This document shows positions 8,181 through 16,829 of a stretch of DNA of 36,880 nt, piece after piece. Origin of the DNA: Hyphomicrobiales bacterium (lineage in GTDB: Bacteria; Pseudomonadota; Alphaproteobacteria; Rhizobiales; Xanthobacteraceae); the NCBI GenBank assembly GCA_018335895.1, contig JAGXQU010000026.1, positions 1-36,880 on the forward strand. The letters are read 5' to 3'. A model generated the notes under the pieces. It was not told the origin of the DNA. It was given only the letters and a program-made list of their open reading frames with translations, and did not search any database. The position numbers and the translations under genes were made by a program. How positions within the stretch are numbered: the stretch's first letter is position 1; the number at the start of each line of letters is the position of its first letter.

Positions 8181-8257
8181 CGGTGTCTCCCGGCGACGAA
8201 AATCGCTGGGACGTTAATCGGCAATCGCCTGCTTCTCAACCGCCGAGTAGAGATGGA

Positions 8258-8584
8258 TCAACCGGTTTGCGTATCGAAGCCTGCTGCCTTCCATGCCAGA
8301 ATACCACCGGCCATATGGGCGTCGTGGGGCAGCCCTGCCGCCTGTGCCGCCTTGGAAGCGGTCACAGAGCGCCTTCCGGAACGGCATGTGAAGACAAGAC
8401 GTCTTCCCTCCGGATCGGGCAGCGCGGACGGGTCGAAGTCCGACAGGGGGAAATCGATCGCGCCCGGAATACGTTCTGCGGCCAGTTCATTCGGCTCGCG
8501 CACGTCGACAAGCAGGATGGAGCCCTCTTCGACGCCGGCTTTCACCTGTTCGACTGTAAGATCTTCGACCGCCGGGTCAGACAT
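8258..8584 (-). CDS. Single-domain rhodanese-like protein
   Basis: This 108-residue rhodanese has the active-site loop CRSGRRS with Cys67, preceded by the conserved LLVDVREPNEL (24-34) and IPGAIDFPL (39-47). Such proteins move sulfane sulfur between carriers in the cytoplasm. The frame also allows a GTG at 8596, but the ATG at 8584 has GTGGGG a few bases upstream and gives the usual domain boundary. It lies 63 bp after motB and 77 bp before potF on the same strand. No partner gene indicates a specific pathway. Confidence 0.88.
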   Translation of the reverse strand: MSDPAVEDLTVEQVKAGVEEGSILLVDVREPNELAAERIPGAIDFPLSDFDPSALPDPEGRRLVFTCRSGRRSVTASKAAQAAGLPHDAHMAGGILAWKAAGFDTQTG

Positions 8585-8647
8585 CCGATGCCCCACAGAA
8601 ATTCAGGCCGCCTAAATGCGTGGCCTCATCCTGCCGGTCAAGTCATA

Positions 8648-9484
8648 TCAAGGCCTTATGTTCGGCGGCGCGACCGGAGCCTCGCGAAGGAGCGTGATCG
8701 TCACGCGGCGGTTCGCGGCCATGTAGGGATCTTCGGGAAATAGCGGATCGCTATCCGCGCGCCCGGCAACCATGGAAATCTGCTGCGCGCGTACGCCGGA
8801 CGACTGGAGAATGCCGCGCACAACATTGGCACGGTCGGCCGATAGATCGAAGGCCCCGTAGTTGCCGCGCGGCGGCGTCCGCAATGCGGCCGTATGGCCC
8901 GTGATAACGACCCGGTTCGGCATGGCGCGGATCGACTCCGCAATCTTTACGATGAGCTTGCGGGTGCGCTCGTAAGGCTCCTTCGCGCCCTCCGGAAACA
9001 TCGAGCGGCCGTCCTGATCGACGATTTCGAGGTTCAGGCCTTCCTTGGTCTCCGTGAACAGGATGTGCTTGGAGAGTTCGGCGATCTCAGGCAATTCCTG
9101 CAACGCCTGACGAAGGCTTGCCGCTGCGAGCGCGAACTGACGATCCTTGATCGCCTTCAGACCCTGAATGAGATCGTTGTCCTGCTCGTCCTTGCCCGGC
9201 GTTTCGCTGGTCTCTTCGGGACGGAGGTCCCGGCGCGCGTTCTGAAGTTTGGGACGCACGGGCAGACCGTCGACTTCGACCATGCCGGTAAACCGGTTGT
9301 CACGCTGCGTGCCGAATGCATCGCGCATGGAGCCGGTCATCAGCTTCATCTTCTCCTTGTCCATGGTCGAATAGGCCGCGATCATGACGAAGAACGCCAT
9401 CATCAGCGCCATGAGATCGGCGAAGGTCACGAACCAGCCATGACCGCCGCCATGACCGCCGCCGTGTCTGCGTTTGACCGCCAT
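8648..9484 (-). CDS. motB: Flagellar stator protein MotB (PomB-like)
   Basis: This 278-residue protein has a single N-terminal membrane segment with the ion-binding Asp23 in TFADLMALMMAFF, then a periplasmic linker and a C-terminal OmpA-like peptidoglycan-binding domain (about 150-270; TGHTAAL, LSADRANVV, NRRVTITLL). It anchors the stator to the cell wall. The TFADLM context resembles Vibrio PomB more than E. coli MotB. Unusually, the cytoplasmic tail is only about 16 residues and contains HGGGHGGGHG. It lies 30 bp downstream of motA. No other flagellar gene is in the window. Confidence 0.9.
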   Translation of the reverse strand: MAVKRRHGGGHGGGHGWFVTFADLMALMMAFFVMIAAYSTMDKEKMKLMTGSMRDAFGTQRDNRFTGMVEVDGLPVRPKLQNARRDLRPEETSETPGKDEQDNDLIQGLKAIKDRQFALAAASLRQALQELPEIAELSKHILFTETKEGLNLEIVDQDGRSMFPEGAKEPYERTRKLIVKIAESIRAMPNRVVITGHTAALRTPPRGNYGAFDLSADRANVVRGILQSSGVRAQQISMVAGRADSDPLFPEDPYMAANRRVTITLLREAPVAPPNIRP

Positions 9485-9514
9485 ACGCCTACTCGCTTCC
9501 CAGGATTATCCGGC

Positions 9515-10285
9515 TCAGGCCGGTACCGCCTCGGCGGCATGGTGATGCCGCTCAGGAAGGTATGCGACCAGCATTTCGCGAATGATCGCCGGGCTTTTCG
9601 CCTCGCGGATCATCATCACGCCGTCGATGATCAGCGTGCGATTGGTCTCCTCGTCGTGCAGCTTCACCTGAAGCTTGTCGGCTATCGGCAGACACACGAG
9701 GTTTGCAAGCACCGCGCCATAGAGTGTCGCAAGCAGTGCGATCGCCATGTAGGGACCGAGCTTCGACGGGTCAGACATGTTCGCGAACATCTGCACCATG
9801 CCGATCAGCGTGCCGACCATGCCGAAAGCGGGCGCGCAGTCGCCGATCGCACGATAGATTTTCTGGCCTTCGTCGAGATGCATGAAAAACGTCTCACGCT
9901 CGCGCTCCATCGCATCGCGGATGAACGCGGAATCGTAGCCGTCCGCGACATAGCGGATGCCTTTGCCGAGGAACGGGTCCTCGACCTCTTCCTTTTCGAG
10001 GCCAAGAGGACCGGCCTTGCGCGCAATTTCGGCAAGACGCGCAATCTCATCGACGAGTTCGAGCTGCGTCATGCGCCGCATCGTGAAGGCGTACTTCGCA
10101 CCGAGCGGCAGGCCGTGCATGATGGACGAGAGCGGAAAGCGGATGAGGGTCGCGGCGGCCGAGCCACCAAAGATCACGATGGCGGCGTGAGAGTCTACAA
10201 AGGTACCGAGATCGCCGCCCATCAGGATCAGCGCGATGACAATTATCGACCCGAAAATAAGGCCTATGCCTGTTGCCAGATCCAT
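9515..10285 (-). CDS. motA: Flagellar stator protein MotA (PomA-like)
   Basis: This 256-residue protein has four hydrophobic segments: two at the N terminus (about 1-25 and 33-50) and two after the cytoplasmic loop (about 150-170 and 182-205). The cytoplasmic loop carries ERERET and DEGQKIYRAIGD. The blocks PAFGMVGTLIGMVQMF and IALLATLYGAVLAN match PomA and MotA stator channels. With MotB it forms the stator that couples ion flow to flagellar rotation. Length and motif spacing are closer to PomA (about 253 aa) than to E. coli MotA (295 aa), so a sodium-type or dual-ion stator is possible. The ATG at 10285 has GGGAGAA about 6 bp upstream. Confidence 0.92.
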   Translation of the reverse strand: MDLATGIGLIFGSIIVIALILMGGDLGTFVDSHAAIVIFGGSAAATLIRFPLSSIMHGLPLGAKYAFTMRRMTQLELVDEIARLAEIARKAGPLGLEKEEVEDPFLGKGIRYVADGYDSAFIRDAMERERETFFMHLDEGQKIYRAIGDCAPAFGMVGTLIGMVQMFANMSDPSKLGPYMAIALLATLYGAVLANLVCLPIADKLQVKLHDEETNRTLIIDGVMMIREAKSPAIIREMLVAYLPERHHHAAEAVPA

Positions 10286-10511
10286 CAGGGTTCTCCCGTC
10301 TTACGCGCGAGCCCGTTCCTGGGCCGCTTTACTCTTGGGTACCCATGGTTATCGCGACGCACCTAAGAAGGGGTTAAGTCACGGAAATCCCAAGATAAGC
10401 GCTTGTCGCTTGCGGGCTTTCGCCTTGCAATTCGCTACGCTAGGACAATCCTAACGGTTCGTTAAAAACGGCTACAAGCGGCGGCAAACGCTGCGTTTCG
10501 GGAGGTTCATC
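10286..10511. other. Divergent intergenic region between motA and mmsA
   Basis: These 226 bp hold the start regions of two divergent genes. A 10-bp perfect palindrome TGGGTACCCA lies at 10336-10345, and TAGGA-CAA-TCCTA lies at 10441-10453 about 60 bp before the mmsA start. GGGAGG at 10500-10505 is the mmsA ribosome binding site. The TAGGA repeat is placed where an operator for mmsA could sit; this is inference only. Confidence 0.4.
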
Positions 10512-12008
10512 ATGCGCGACATCGGTCATTTCATCGGCGGGCAGCACGTCAAAGGGACGTCGGGCCGCACTGGCGACGTTTTTCAGCCGATGACCGGCGA
10601 CATCATCGCGAAGGTCGCGCTCGCGTCCAAAGCAGAGCTTCGCGGTGCAGTGGAGAATGCGAAGGCGGCACAACCGGCCTGGGCCGCGACCAATCCGCAG
10701 CGCCGCGCCCGCGTGCTCTTCAAATTTCTCGAACTGATCGCGAAGGAAACCGACAGTCTCGCCGAAATGCTCGCGCGCGAGCATGGCAAGACGATCGCCG
10801 ACGCCAAGGGCGACATCCAGCGCGGTGTCGAGGTGGTAGAATTCGCCTGCGGCATCCCCCATTTGCTCAAAGGCGACTTCACCGAAGGCGCAGGCCCGGG
10901 GATCGACCTCTATTCCATGCGGCAGCCGTTGGGTGTCGTCGCCGGCATCACACCGTTCAATTTCCCGGCGATGATCCCGATGTGGAAATTCGCGCCGGCG
11001 ATCGCCTGCGGCAACGCTTTCATCCTCAAGCCGTCGGAGCGCGACCCGGGTGTGCCGATGCGGCTTGCCGAGCTCATGCTCGAAGCCGGACTCCCCGCAG
11101 GCATTCTCAATGTCGTCAACGGCGACAAAGAGGCCGTGGACGCGATCCTCGACGATCCGGACGTTCGCGCGATCGGCTTCGTCGGCTCGACTTCGATCGC
11201 GGAATACATCTACACGCGCGGCACTTCGACCGGAAAACGCGTGCAATGTTTCGGCGGCGCGAAGAACCACATGATCGTGATGCCCGACGCCGACATGGAC
11301 CAGGCGGTCGATGCGCTGATCGGCGCGGGTTACGGCTCAGCGGGCGAGCGCTGCATGGCGATCTCGGTCGCCGTGCCCGTCGGCAAGGCAACCGCTGACA
11401 AGCTCGTCGAAAAGCTCATCCCGCGGGTCGAGAGCCTGAAGATCGGCCCCTCCACCTCCGCGGATGCCGACATTCCGCCGCTGGTGACGAAGGCCCACCT
11501 CGAGAAGGTAAAGAATTACGTCGAACTCGGCATCAAGGAAGGCGCGAAGCTGAAAGTCGACGGCCGCGGCTTCAAGATGCAGGGCTACGAAAAAGGCTTC
11601 TACATGGGCGGCTGCCTGTTCGACGAGGTGAAGCCTGAAATGCGCATCTACAAGGAAGAGATCTTCGGGCCCGTGCTCTCTGTCGTACGCGCGAAAGACT
11701 ACGATGAAGGCCTCAAACTCGCGAACGATCACGAATACGGCAACGGCGTCGCGATTTTCACGCGCGACGGCGATGCCGCGCGCGACTTCGCGAGCAAGGT
11801 CAACGTCGGCATGGTCGGCATCAACTTCGCGATTCCGGTGCCGCTCGCCTATCACACCTTCGGCGGCTGGAAACGCTCCGGCTTCGGCGATCTCAACCAG
11901 CACGGCCCGGACTCGGTGCGCTTCTATACGAAGACCAAGACGGTCACTTCGCGCTGGCCCTCCGGCATCAAAGACGGTGCCGAGTTCACCATCCCAACGA
12001 TGAAGTGA
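10512..12008 (+). CDS. mmsA: Methylmalonate-semialdehyde dehydrogenase (CoA-acylating)
   Basis: This 498-residue member of the aldehyde dehydrogenase superfamily has the catalytic Cys281 in SAGERCMAISVAVPVG. It also carries the subfamily-specific GGAKNHMIVMPDADMDQ (from 248), where Asn252 replaces the general-base Glu of ordinary aldehyde dehydrogenases. This combination identifies MMSDH, which converts methylmalonate or malonate semialdehyde with CoA and NAD to propionyl- or acetyl-CoA plus CO2. It acts in valine, inositol or beta-alanine degradation. No valine or inositol genes adjoin it. A GST starts 5 bp later, and a YdfG-type dehydrogenase faces it from the other strand. Confidence 0.95.
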   Translation: MRDIGHFIGGQHVKGTSGRTGDVFQPMTGDIIAKVALASKAELRGAVENAKAAQPAWAATNPQRRARVLFKFLELIAKETDSLAEMLAREHGKTIADAKGDIQRGVEVVEFACGIPHLLKGDFTEGAGPGIDLYSMRQPLGVVAGITPFNFPAMIPMWKFAPAIACGNAFILKPSERDPGVPMRLAELMLEAGLPAGILNVVNGDKEAVDAILDDPDVRAIGFVGSTSIAEYIYTRGTSTGKRVQCFGGAKNHMIVMPDADMDQAVDALIGAGYGSAGERCMAISVAVPVGKATADKLVEKLIPRVESLKIGPSTSADADIPPLVTKAHLEKVKNYVELGIKEGAKLKVDGRGFKMQGYEKGFYMGGCLFDEVKPEMRIYKEEIFGPVLSVVRAKDYDEGLKLANDHEYGNGVAIFTRDGDAARDFASKVNVGMVGINFAIPVPLAYHTFGGWKRSGFGDLNQHGPDSVRFYTKTKTVTSRWPSGIKDGAEFTIPTMK

Positions 12009-12013
12009 GACAA

Positions 12014-12652
12014 ATGTCCGAATACAAACTTTATTGCTTCGCCCAGTCAGGCAACGCCTATCGGGCTGCGCTGATGCTCAATCTGATCGGCGCGAGTTGG
12101 AAGCCGGTATTCGTCGATTTCTTCAAAGGAGAGACACGAACCCCGGAATTCCGTGCCCGGATCAACGAAATGGGTGAAGCGCCGGTTTTGGTAGACGGCA
12201 ACAAGACGCTCACCCAGTCGGGAGTGATCTTGCAATATCTCGCGAAGAAGAGCGGCAAGTTTCTGCCGCAGGGCGAGGACGAAGAACTGGAAGCGCTGCG
12301 CTGGATCATCTTCGATAATCAGAAGATCAACGGCTACCTTGGTCCTTATCGCTTCCTGAAGAATTGGGCGAAGGGTGCGGACCCCGCCATCATCGCTTTC
12401 TTTAAGGGCCGTCTCGACGGCAATCTGGCAGTCGTGAACAAACGCCTCGAAGGACGCAAGTTTCTTCTCGGAGATCGCCCGACGATCGCAGATATTTCGA
12501 TGTGCGCGTACCTCTATTATCCATCGGATGAGTTCGGCTTCGATATTGCGAAGGATCATCCTGCAATCGGGGAATGGCTCGGGCGGATCAAGGCGCTCCC
12601 AAATTGGGCTCATCCCTACGATCTAATGCCGGGACATCCGCTACAACTTTAA
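12014..12652 (+). CDS. Glutathione S-transferase family protein
   Basis: This 212-residue protein has a thioredoxin-like N-terminal domain (YKLYCFAQSGNAYRAALML, then EAPVLVDGNKTLTQS with the glutathione-binding cis-Pro and Gln-Ser) and an all-helical C-terminal domain with the N-capping-box-like region LLGDRPTIADISM. The zeta-class SSCSWR motif is missing, so it is unlikely to be the maleylacetoacetate isomerase needed by the homogentisate genes at the right end. The ATG at 12014 is preferred over the GTG at 12005, which overlaps the mmsA stop. It is probably co-transcribed with mmsA. The substrate is unknown. Confidence 0.88.
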   Translation: MSEYKLYCFAQSGNAYRAALMLNLIGASWKPVFVDFFKGETRTPEFRARINEMGEAPVLVDGNKTLTQSGVILQYLAKKSGKFLPQGEDEELEALRWIIFDNQKINGYLGPYRFLKNWAKGADPAIIAFFKGRLDGNLAVVNKRLEGRKFLLGDRPTIADISMCAYLYYPSDEFGFDIAKDHPAIGEWLGRIKALPNWAHPYDLMPGHPLQL

Positions 12653-12682
12653 TTGCGGGACGTCCCGGCTCGTCCAACAACT

Positions 12683-13456
12683 TCAGTCGCGCTTGATTGC
12701 GAACGGCGCCCAAGCCTGCATCGAGGCCATGGCTTCGATCCTGTTGATGTTCACGTGGCGCGGCATGGTGCAGACGAAGAACACCTGCTCGGCGATGTCG
12801 TCGGCAACCATCGGCTTCACGCCCTTGTAAACGGCGTCCGCTTTCGCCTTGTCGCCCTTGAAGCGCACCACCGAAAATTCGGTTTCGGCGAGACCAGGCT
12901 CGACCGAGGTCACGCGCACGTTCTTGCCCAGAAGGTCGCAGCGCAAATTCAACGCAAAGCGCGTGACGAAAGCTTTGGTGGCGCCGTAGACGTTGCCGCC
13001 GGGATAGGAATAGTTCGCGGCAACCGAACTGATGACGACGACATGGCCCTCGTCCCGCTCCACCATGCCGGGAAGCGTGTTGCGAACGGTGTAGACGAGC
13101 CCGTTCACGTTCATCGCGATCATCTGTTCCCAGTCCGCGATGTTAGCTTCGTGTGCGGGCTCGAGGCCGACGGCGCCGCCGGCATTGGCCACGACCACGT
13201 TAATCTTCTTGAATTCCGCGGGCAGCGACTCCAGCGCCTTGATCGTCGCCTTGTTGTCGGTGACGTCGAAGTTCAGCGTGTGGCAGTTCGCCCCCAGCTC
13301 CTTCTTGAGCGCGTCGAGCCGATCCTGACGGCGGCCGGTACCGATCACTTTCGCGCCGGCCTGCGCGAAGCGCCGCGCGGTCGCGGCGCCGAAGCCGGAC
13401 GTTGCGCCGGTCACGAGCACGGTCAGGGTTTTGGGGTCGAGCATCTGCGAAGCCAT
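12683..13456 (-). CDS. YdfG-type NADP-dependent 3-hydroxy acid dehydrogenase (SDR)
   Basis: This 257-residue SDR has TGATSGFG (16-23), ANAGG (90-94) and the catalytic Ser144, Tyr157 and Lys161. The C-terminal part, EPGLAETEFSVVRFKGD and PRHVNINRIEAMA, follows E. coli YdfG, which interconverts 3-hydroxy acids (such as 3-hydroxypropionate, L-allo-threonine and serine) and semialdehydes. The ATG at 13456 has AGGAGAGG 5 bp upstream. It lies 55 bp downstream of another SDR on the same strand, at the end of the TRAP-transporter gene run. The gene converging from the left ends at 12652 after mmsA, whose substrate is a semialdehyde. Confidence 0.85.
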   Translation of the reverse strand: MASQMLDPKTLTVLVTGATSGFGAATARRFAQAGAKVIGTGRRQDRLDALKKELGANCHTLNFDVTDNKATIKALESLPAEFKKINVVVANAGGAVGLEPAHEANIADWEQMIAMNVNGLVYTVRNTLPGMVERDEGHVVVISSVAANYSYPGGNVYGATKAFVTRFALNLRCDLLGKNVRVTSVEPGLAETEFSVVRFKGDKAKADAVYKGVKPMVADDIAEQVFFVCTMPRHVNINRIEAMASMQAWAPFAIKRD

Positions 13457-13511
13457 GAATTCCTCTCCTGCGGGTAGCAGCGGTTGGTATCCGCCTGTTC
13501 GTGTAGCCGGT

Positions 13512-14228
13512 TCAGCGCGCGGTCAGCCCGCCATCGATGGGGATTTCCGCTCCGGTAATGAAGGCGCTTTCATCGCTTAGCAGAAATACGGCGAGGTTCG
13601 CTACCTCTTCCGGCTGGGCAAAGCGGGCGAGCGGCACATCCGCCGTCATGCGCTCGCGGGCAGCCTCCCGCGATTTCACGTTCACGAGCATCGCCTCGAC
13701 CATTGCACCCTCGACAAAGGTGGGATGCACGGAGTTGGAGCGGACCTGCGGCTTCAGGCGAGCCCCATAAAGCGCGACGGACTTCGAAAGCAGCCGCACG
13801 GCGCCTTTGGAGGCGTTGTAGGATGCGAGATTGTGCCCTGCGACCAGGCCTGAGACCGAGGAAAGATTGACGATGGAGCCGCCGCGGATTTTCAGAAGCG
13901 GCATTGCATATTTGCAGCCGAGATAGGTGCCGTCAACGTTGACGGCCATCGTTTTGCGGTAGGTCTCGTACGGCTCGCTCTCGATGGTGCCGAGTGAGGC
14001 GATACCGGCGGAGTTCACGAGCCCGTCGAGACGGCCGTGATCTTTCGCGATCGCTTCGGCGATTGATTTCCAGTTTTCTTCGGAAGTGACATCGAGTGCG
14101 TAGTCCTGTCCCTTGTGCGAGGCCAAATCCGTCCGGATCGGCTTGCCGCCCTCCCGGGCGATCATATCGGCCACGGCATTGCCGATCGTTCCAGCGGCAC
14201 CGGTGATCAGGACGATCTTATTCTGCAT
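13512..14228 (-). CDS. Short-chain dehydrogenase/reductase, substrate unknown
   Basis: This 238-residue classical SDR has TGAAGTIG (9-16), NSAG (72-75), catalytic Tyr137 and Lys141 (YNASK), and the C-terminal PEEVANLAVFLLSDES and EIPIDGGLTAR. A longer frame opens at 14402, but it would read through the terminator hairpin upstream and adds an Arg-rich segment; the ATG at 14228 gives the normal SDR N terminus. It follows the TRAP genes, beyond a likely terminator, so it may be expressed at a reduced level from the same transcript or from its own promoter. A role in oxidising the imported substrate is inferred. Confidence 0.85.
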   Translation of the reverse strand: MQNKIVLITGAAGTIGNAVADMIAREGGKPIRTDLASHKGQDYALDVTSEENWKSIAEAIAKDHGRLDGLVNSAGIASLGTIESEPYETYRKTMAVNVDGTYLGCKYAMPLLKIRGGSIVNLSSVSGLVAGHNLASYNASKGAVRLLSKSVALYGARLKPQVRSNSVHPTFVEGAMVEAMLVNVKSREAARERMTADVPLARFAQPEEVANLAVFLLSDESAFITGAEIPIDGGLTAR

Positions 14229-14256
14229 ACGCACGGAGAACGCTCCATAAAAGAAG

Positions 14257-14282
14257 AACCCGCCGCGATCATGCGGCGGGTT
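14257..14282 (-). terminator. Rho-independent terminator after dctP
   Basis: A perfect 10-bp inverted repeat (AACCCGCCGC at 14257-14266 and GCGGCGGGTT at 14273-14282) flanks a 6-base loop. On the minus strand it is followed by TCTTCTTTTA, and on the plus strand by CCTGTTTTT. It lies between the dctP stop (14306) and the next SDR start (14228), so it should end or attenuate the TRAP transcript. Confidence 0.75.
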
Positions 14283-14305
14283 CCTGTTTTTGCAATAGCG
14301 GCGGC

Positions 14306-15355
14306 TTACTTCGGCGCGCCGGCGTACTTGGCGACGAAGGCTTCGACGTCCTTGACGAGCGCTTCGCCGTCGATGCCCTTGCCCTTCATTTCCGCAATCC
14401 ACGCGGCGATGACCGGCTTCGCGGCATCCTTCCAGCGCTGCGTTTCCTTGGCGTCGAGGGTCACGATCTTGTTGTTACGCTTCTGCGCGGCAGCAAGGCC
14501 GGGCGCGTCGCCGGCATCCATCACCTGACCAACCCACTTCGAAGTGGCAAGGCCGGAGTTGTTGTCGATGACCTTCTTCAGGTCTGCCGGCAGGCTGTCG
14601 TACTTCGCCTTGTTCATCGCGAAGATGAACGCAGCGACATAGAGCGAGCGGTTGCCGGAGAAGCCCGTGTGCGTGTTTACGAGTTCGGACACACGCAACG
14701 GCGCCGTGACTTCCCACGGAACGACCGTGCCGTCGATCACGCCCTTCGACAAGTTTTCCGGCATCGCCGGAACGGGCATGCCGACCGGCGTCGCGCCGAG
14801 GGTTTCGATCAGACGGTTCACGACACGCGACGGCCCGCGAACGCGAAGACCCTTCATGTCTTCGAGCTTCTGCACGCCGTTGCCCTTGGCATGGATCAGA
14901 CCGGCTCCGTGCGTGTGCACGGCGATGATCTTGACGTCCTTGAACTCGTCTTTCAGGTGCTTCTCATAATATTCCCAGGCAGCCTGGCTGGTCTGTTCGG
15001 CGTTGCCAGAGATGAACGGCAATTCGAGCGCTTCCGTCTTCGGGAAGCGGCCCGCGGTATAGCCCGGCAGCGTCCAGACGATATCGACGACACCGTCCTT
15101 CACCTGATCGAAGAGCTGCGGCGGCGTGCCGCCAAGCTGCATCGAAGGATAGAGCTCGACCTTGATACGGCCCTTCGACTCTTCTTCAACTTTCTTCGCC
15201 CACGGCGCGATGAAGTTGTTCGGCACCGGCGCCTTTGCCGGCAGGAACTGATGGACCCGCAGCGTCACCTGCTGCTGTGCCACCGTTTGCCCGCCGAACG
15301 CGGCGAAAACCGCGACGACGAACGCCGCAGCGAGCATTCTGGATAGCAATTTCAT
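14306..15355 (-). CDS. dctP: TRAP transporter solute-binding protein (DctP family)
   Basis: This 349-residue protein has a signal peptide (1-26, ending QTVAQQQ) and the DctP-family features LYPSMQLGG (around 75-83), GLRVRGPSR with the carboxylate-binding Arg, and GVIDGTVVPWE. It binds an organic acid in the periplasm for the DctQM permease. The ATG at 15355 has a strong GGAGGGAGAG upstream, so the longer frame starting at 15466 was not used. It lies 85 bp after dctM on the same strand. The ligand cannot be read from the sequence. Confidence 0.93.
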   Translation of the reverse strand: MKLLSRMLAAAFVVAVFAAFGGQTVAQQQVTLRVHQFLPAKAPVPNNFIAPWAKKVEEESKGRIKVELYPSMQLGGTPPQLFDQVKDGVVDIVWTLPGYTAGRFPKTEALELPFISGNAEQTSQAAWEYYEKHLKDEFKDVKIIAVHTHGAGLIHAKGNGVQKLEDMKGLRVRGPSRVVNRLIETLGATPVGMPVPAMPENLSKGVIDGTVVPWEVTAPLRVSELVNTHTGFSGNRSLYVAAFIFAMNKAKYDSLPADLKKVIDNNSGLATSKWVGQVMDAGDAPGLAAAQKRNNKIVTLDAKETQRWKDAAKPVIAAWIAEMKGKGIDGEALVKDVEAFVAKYAGAPK

Positions 15356-15440
15356 ATTTCTCTCCCTCCAAGGTTTTCCTGTTTCGCCGCTTGGGGACGG
15401 CGGAACACGACGTGCTTCTTCTTGTAATTCGCCGAAGCGA

Positions 15441-16829
15441 TCACCGAGTGGCTCTTTGCAGAGCATCAGCCCACTCGTAGATCCACACTCCGGCGAGCGT
15501 AATCTGCGGGATCAGAAGCAACAAGACCACCCGCAGAAAGTCGGAAATGAGAAACGGCATGATACCGCGATAGATTTCCCCGATCGGAACGGTGCGCGCG
15601 ATATTTGCGACGACATACACGTTCAATCCGATCGGTGGCGCGATCAGTCCGATCTCGATCACCATCAGCATCAGAATGCCGAACCAGATCGCTTTGTATT
15701 CGTTGGTAAGCCCGAACAGATCCAGCGCAAGTATACTCGGCAGAAGAATCGGAAGCAGGAGGAGCATCAACGCGATCTCGTCCAGCACCGCTGCGAGTAT
15801 GATGAATATGAGAAGGAACCCTGCAACGATCACGAGCGGTGGTATCCCTGAACCGGACACCCAGTCGGCCAGCGCGTTCGGAACCTGCGAGACGGCAAGC
15901 GCGGTGTTCATCATGGCAGCGCCGAGCAGCACCATGAAGATCATGGCGGTTGCCTGCGCCGCGGGCAGGAAGCACTTCACCGCCTCGCCGAGAGTCATAC
16001 CCCCCAGATTTGGCTGGTTGGTGCGGTTGGCGATGAACTTGAGGCCAAGCGCGAGCAAAAGCATGGCAGCGGTACCGATCGCAGCGCCCTGCGTTGCGGT
16101 AAAGAACCCGCCATAGATGCCAATGAACAAAAGGCTGAAAATCAGGGCGATCGGCGATGCCTCAATGATCGCGCGTATCCGTTGCTGACGCGTCGCTTTC
16201 TTTTGCTCGGTTGCATGGCCGGGAACCATGCGCACATAGACGGCAATAACGATTATATAGCCGATTGCCGCGATGAGCCCGGGTATGAATGCAGCCGCGA
16301 ACAGCTTCACGATGTTCTGCTCGGCCAGCAGCGCGTAGATGATCAGAACGACTGACGGCGGAATCAGGATCCCGAGCGTGCCGCCGACCGCGAGCGTTCC
16401 GGTCGCGAGGCGATCCGAGTACTTCAGCCGCTTCATTTCCGGCAACGCGACCTGGCTCATGGTGGCGGCGGTCGCGACCGACGAGCCGCAGATCGCACCG
16501 AATGCTGCACAGGCCACAATGGAAGCCTGCGCGACACCGCCTTTGCGGTGTCCGATCAATGTGCTCGCCGCCTGGAAGAGCTTTCGCGAAAGGCCCGCGA
16601 CCGCAGCGAACTGCCCCATCAGCAGAAACAGAGGGATCACAGAAAGGTCATAAGTCGAGAAGCGCGCCCAAGTCAGGCCTTTCAAGTAGTTCAGGAGGGC
16701 GATATCTCCGACCTTGAACCAGTAGGCGACCGCGCCTGCAATGAACATCGCGCCGCCGATCGGCACGCGGATGGCGATCAGCGCGAGCATGCCTCCGAGC
16801 GTGGCGAGCGCAAATTCGATATTGCTCAT
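15441..16829 (-). CDS. dctM: TRAP transporter large permease subunit (DctM)
   Basis: This 462-residue, strongly hydrophobic protein has about 11-13 membrane segments. DctM features are visible: PLFLLMGQFAAVAGLSRKLF near the N terminus, FGAICGSSVATAATMSQVALPEM (partly quoted) and GGTLGILIPPSVVLIIYALL with its conserved Pro-Pro. It forms the sodium-coupled transport channel with DctQ. Its ATG overlaps the dctQ stop by 4 bp (ATGA), so the two are translationally coupled. The C-terminal region IGLIAPPIGLNVYV is also characteristic. Confidence 0.95.
   Translation of the reverse strand: MSNIEFALATLGGMLALIAIRVPIGGAMFIAGAVAYWFKVGDIALLNYLKGLTWARFSTYDLSVIPLFLLMGQFAAVAGLSRKLFQAASTLIGHRKGGVAQASIVACAAFGAICGSSVATAATMSQVALPEMKRLKYSDRLATGTLAVGGTLGILIPPSVVLIIYALLAEQNIVKLFAAAFIPGLIAAIGYIIVIAVYVRMVPGHATEQKKATRQQRIRAIIEASPIALIFSLLFIGIYGGFFTATQGAAIGTAAMLLLALGLKFIANRTNQPNLGGMTLGEAVKCFLPAAQATAMIFMVLLGAAMMNTALAVSQVPNALADWVSGSGIPPLVIVAGFLLIFIILAAVLDEIALMLLLLPILLPSILALDLFGLTNEYKAIWFGILMLMVIEIGLIAPPIGLNVYVVANIARTVPIGEIYRGIMPFLISDFLRVVLLLLIPQITLAGVWIYEWADALQRATR

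Noticed and set aside
7038-8615. A 525-codon open frame on the plus strand across potF and the rhodanese gene
   Set aside because: It is fully antisense to two clearly recognised proteins, has no family features and arises from the codon bias of the opposite strand.
8894-10366. A 490-codon plus-strand frame antisense to motA and motB
   Set aside because: It is antisense to two genes with clear stator motifs and shows no recognisable domain.
12656-12667. The palindrome CGGGACGTCCCG between the GST and the YdfG-like gene, considered as a terminator
   Set aside because: It has no loop and no T-run on either strand, so it is unlikely to terminate transcription.
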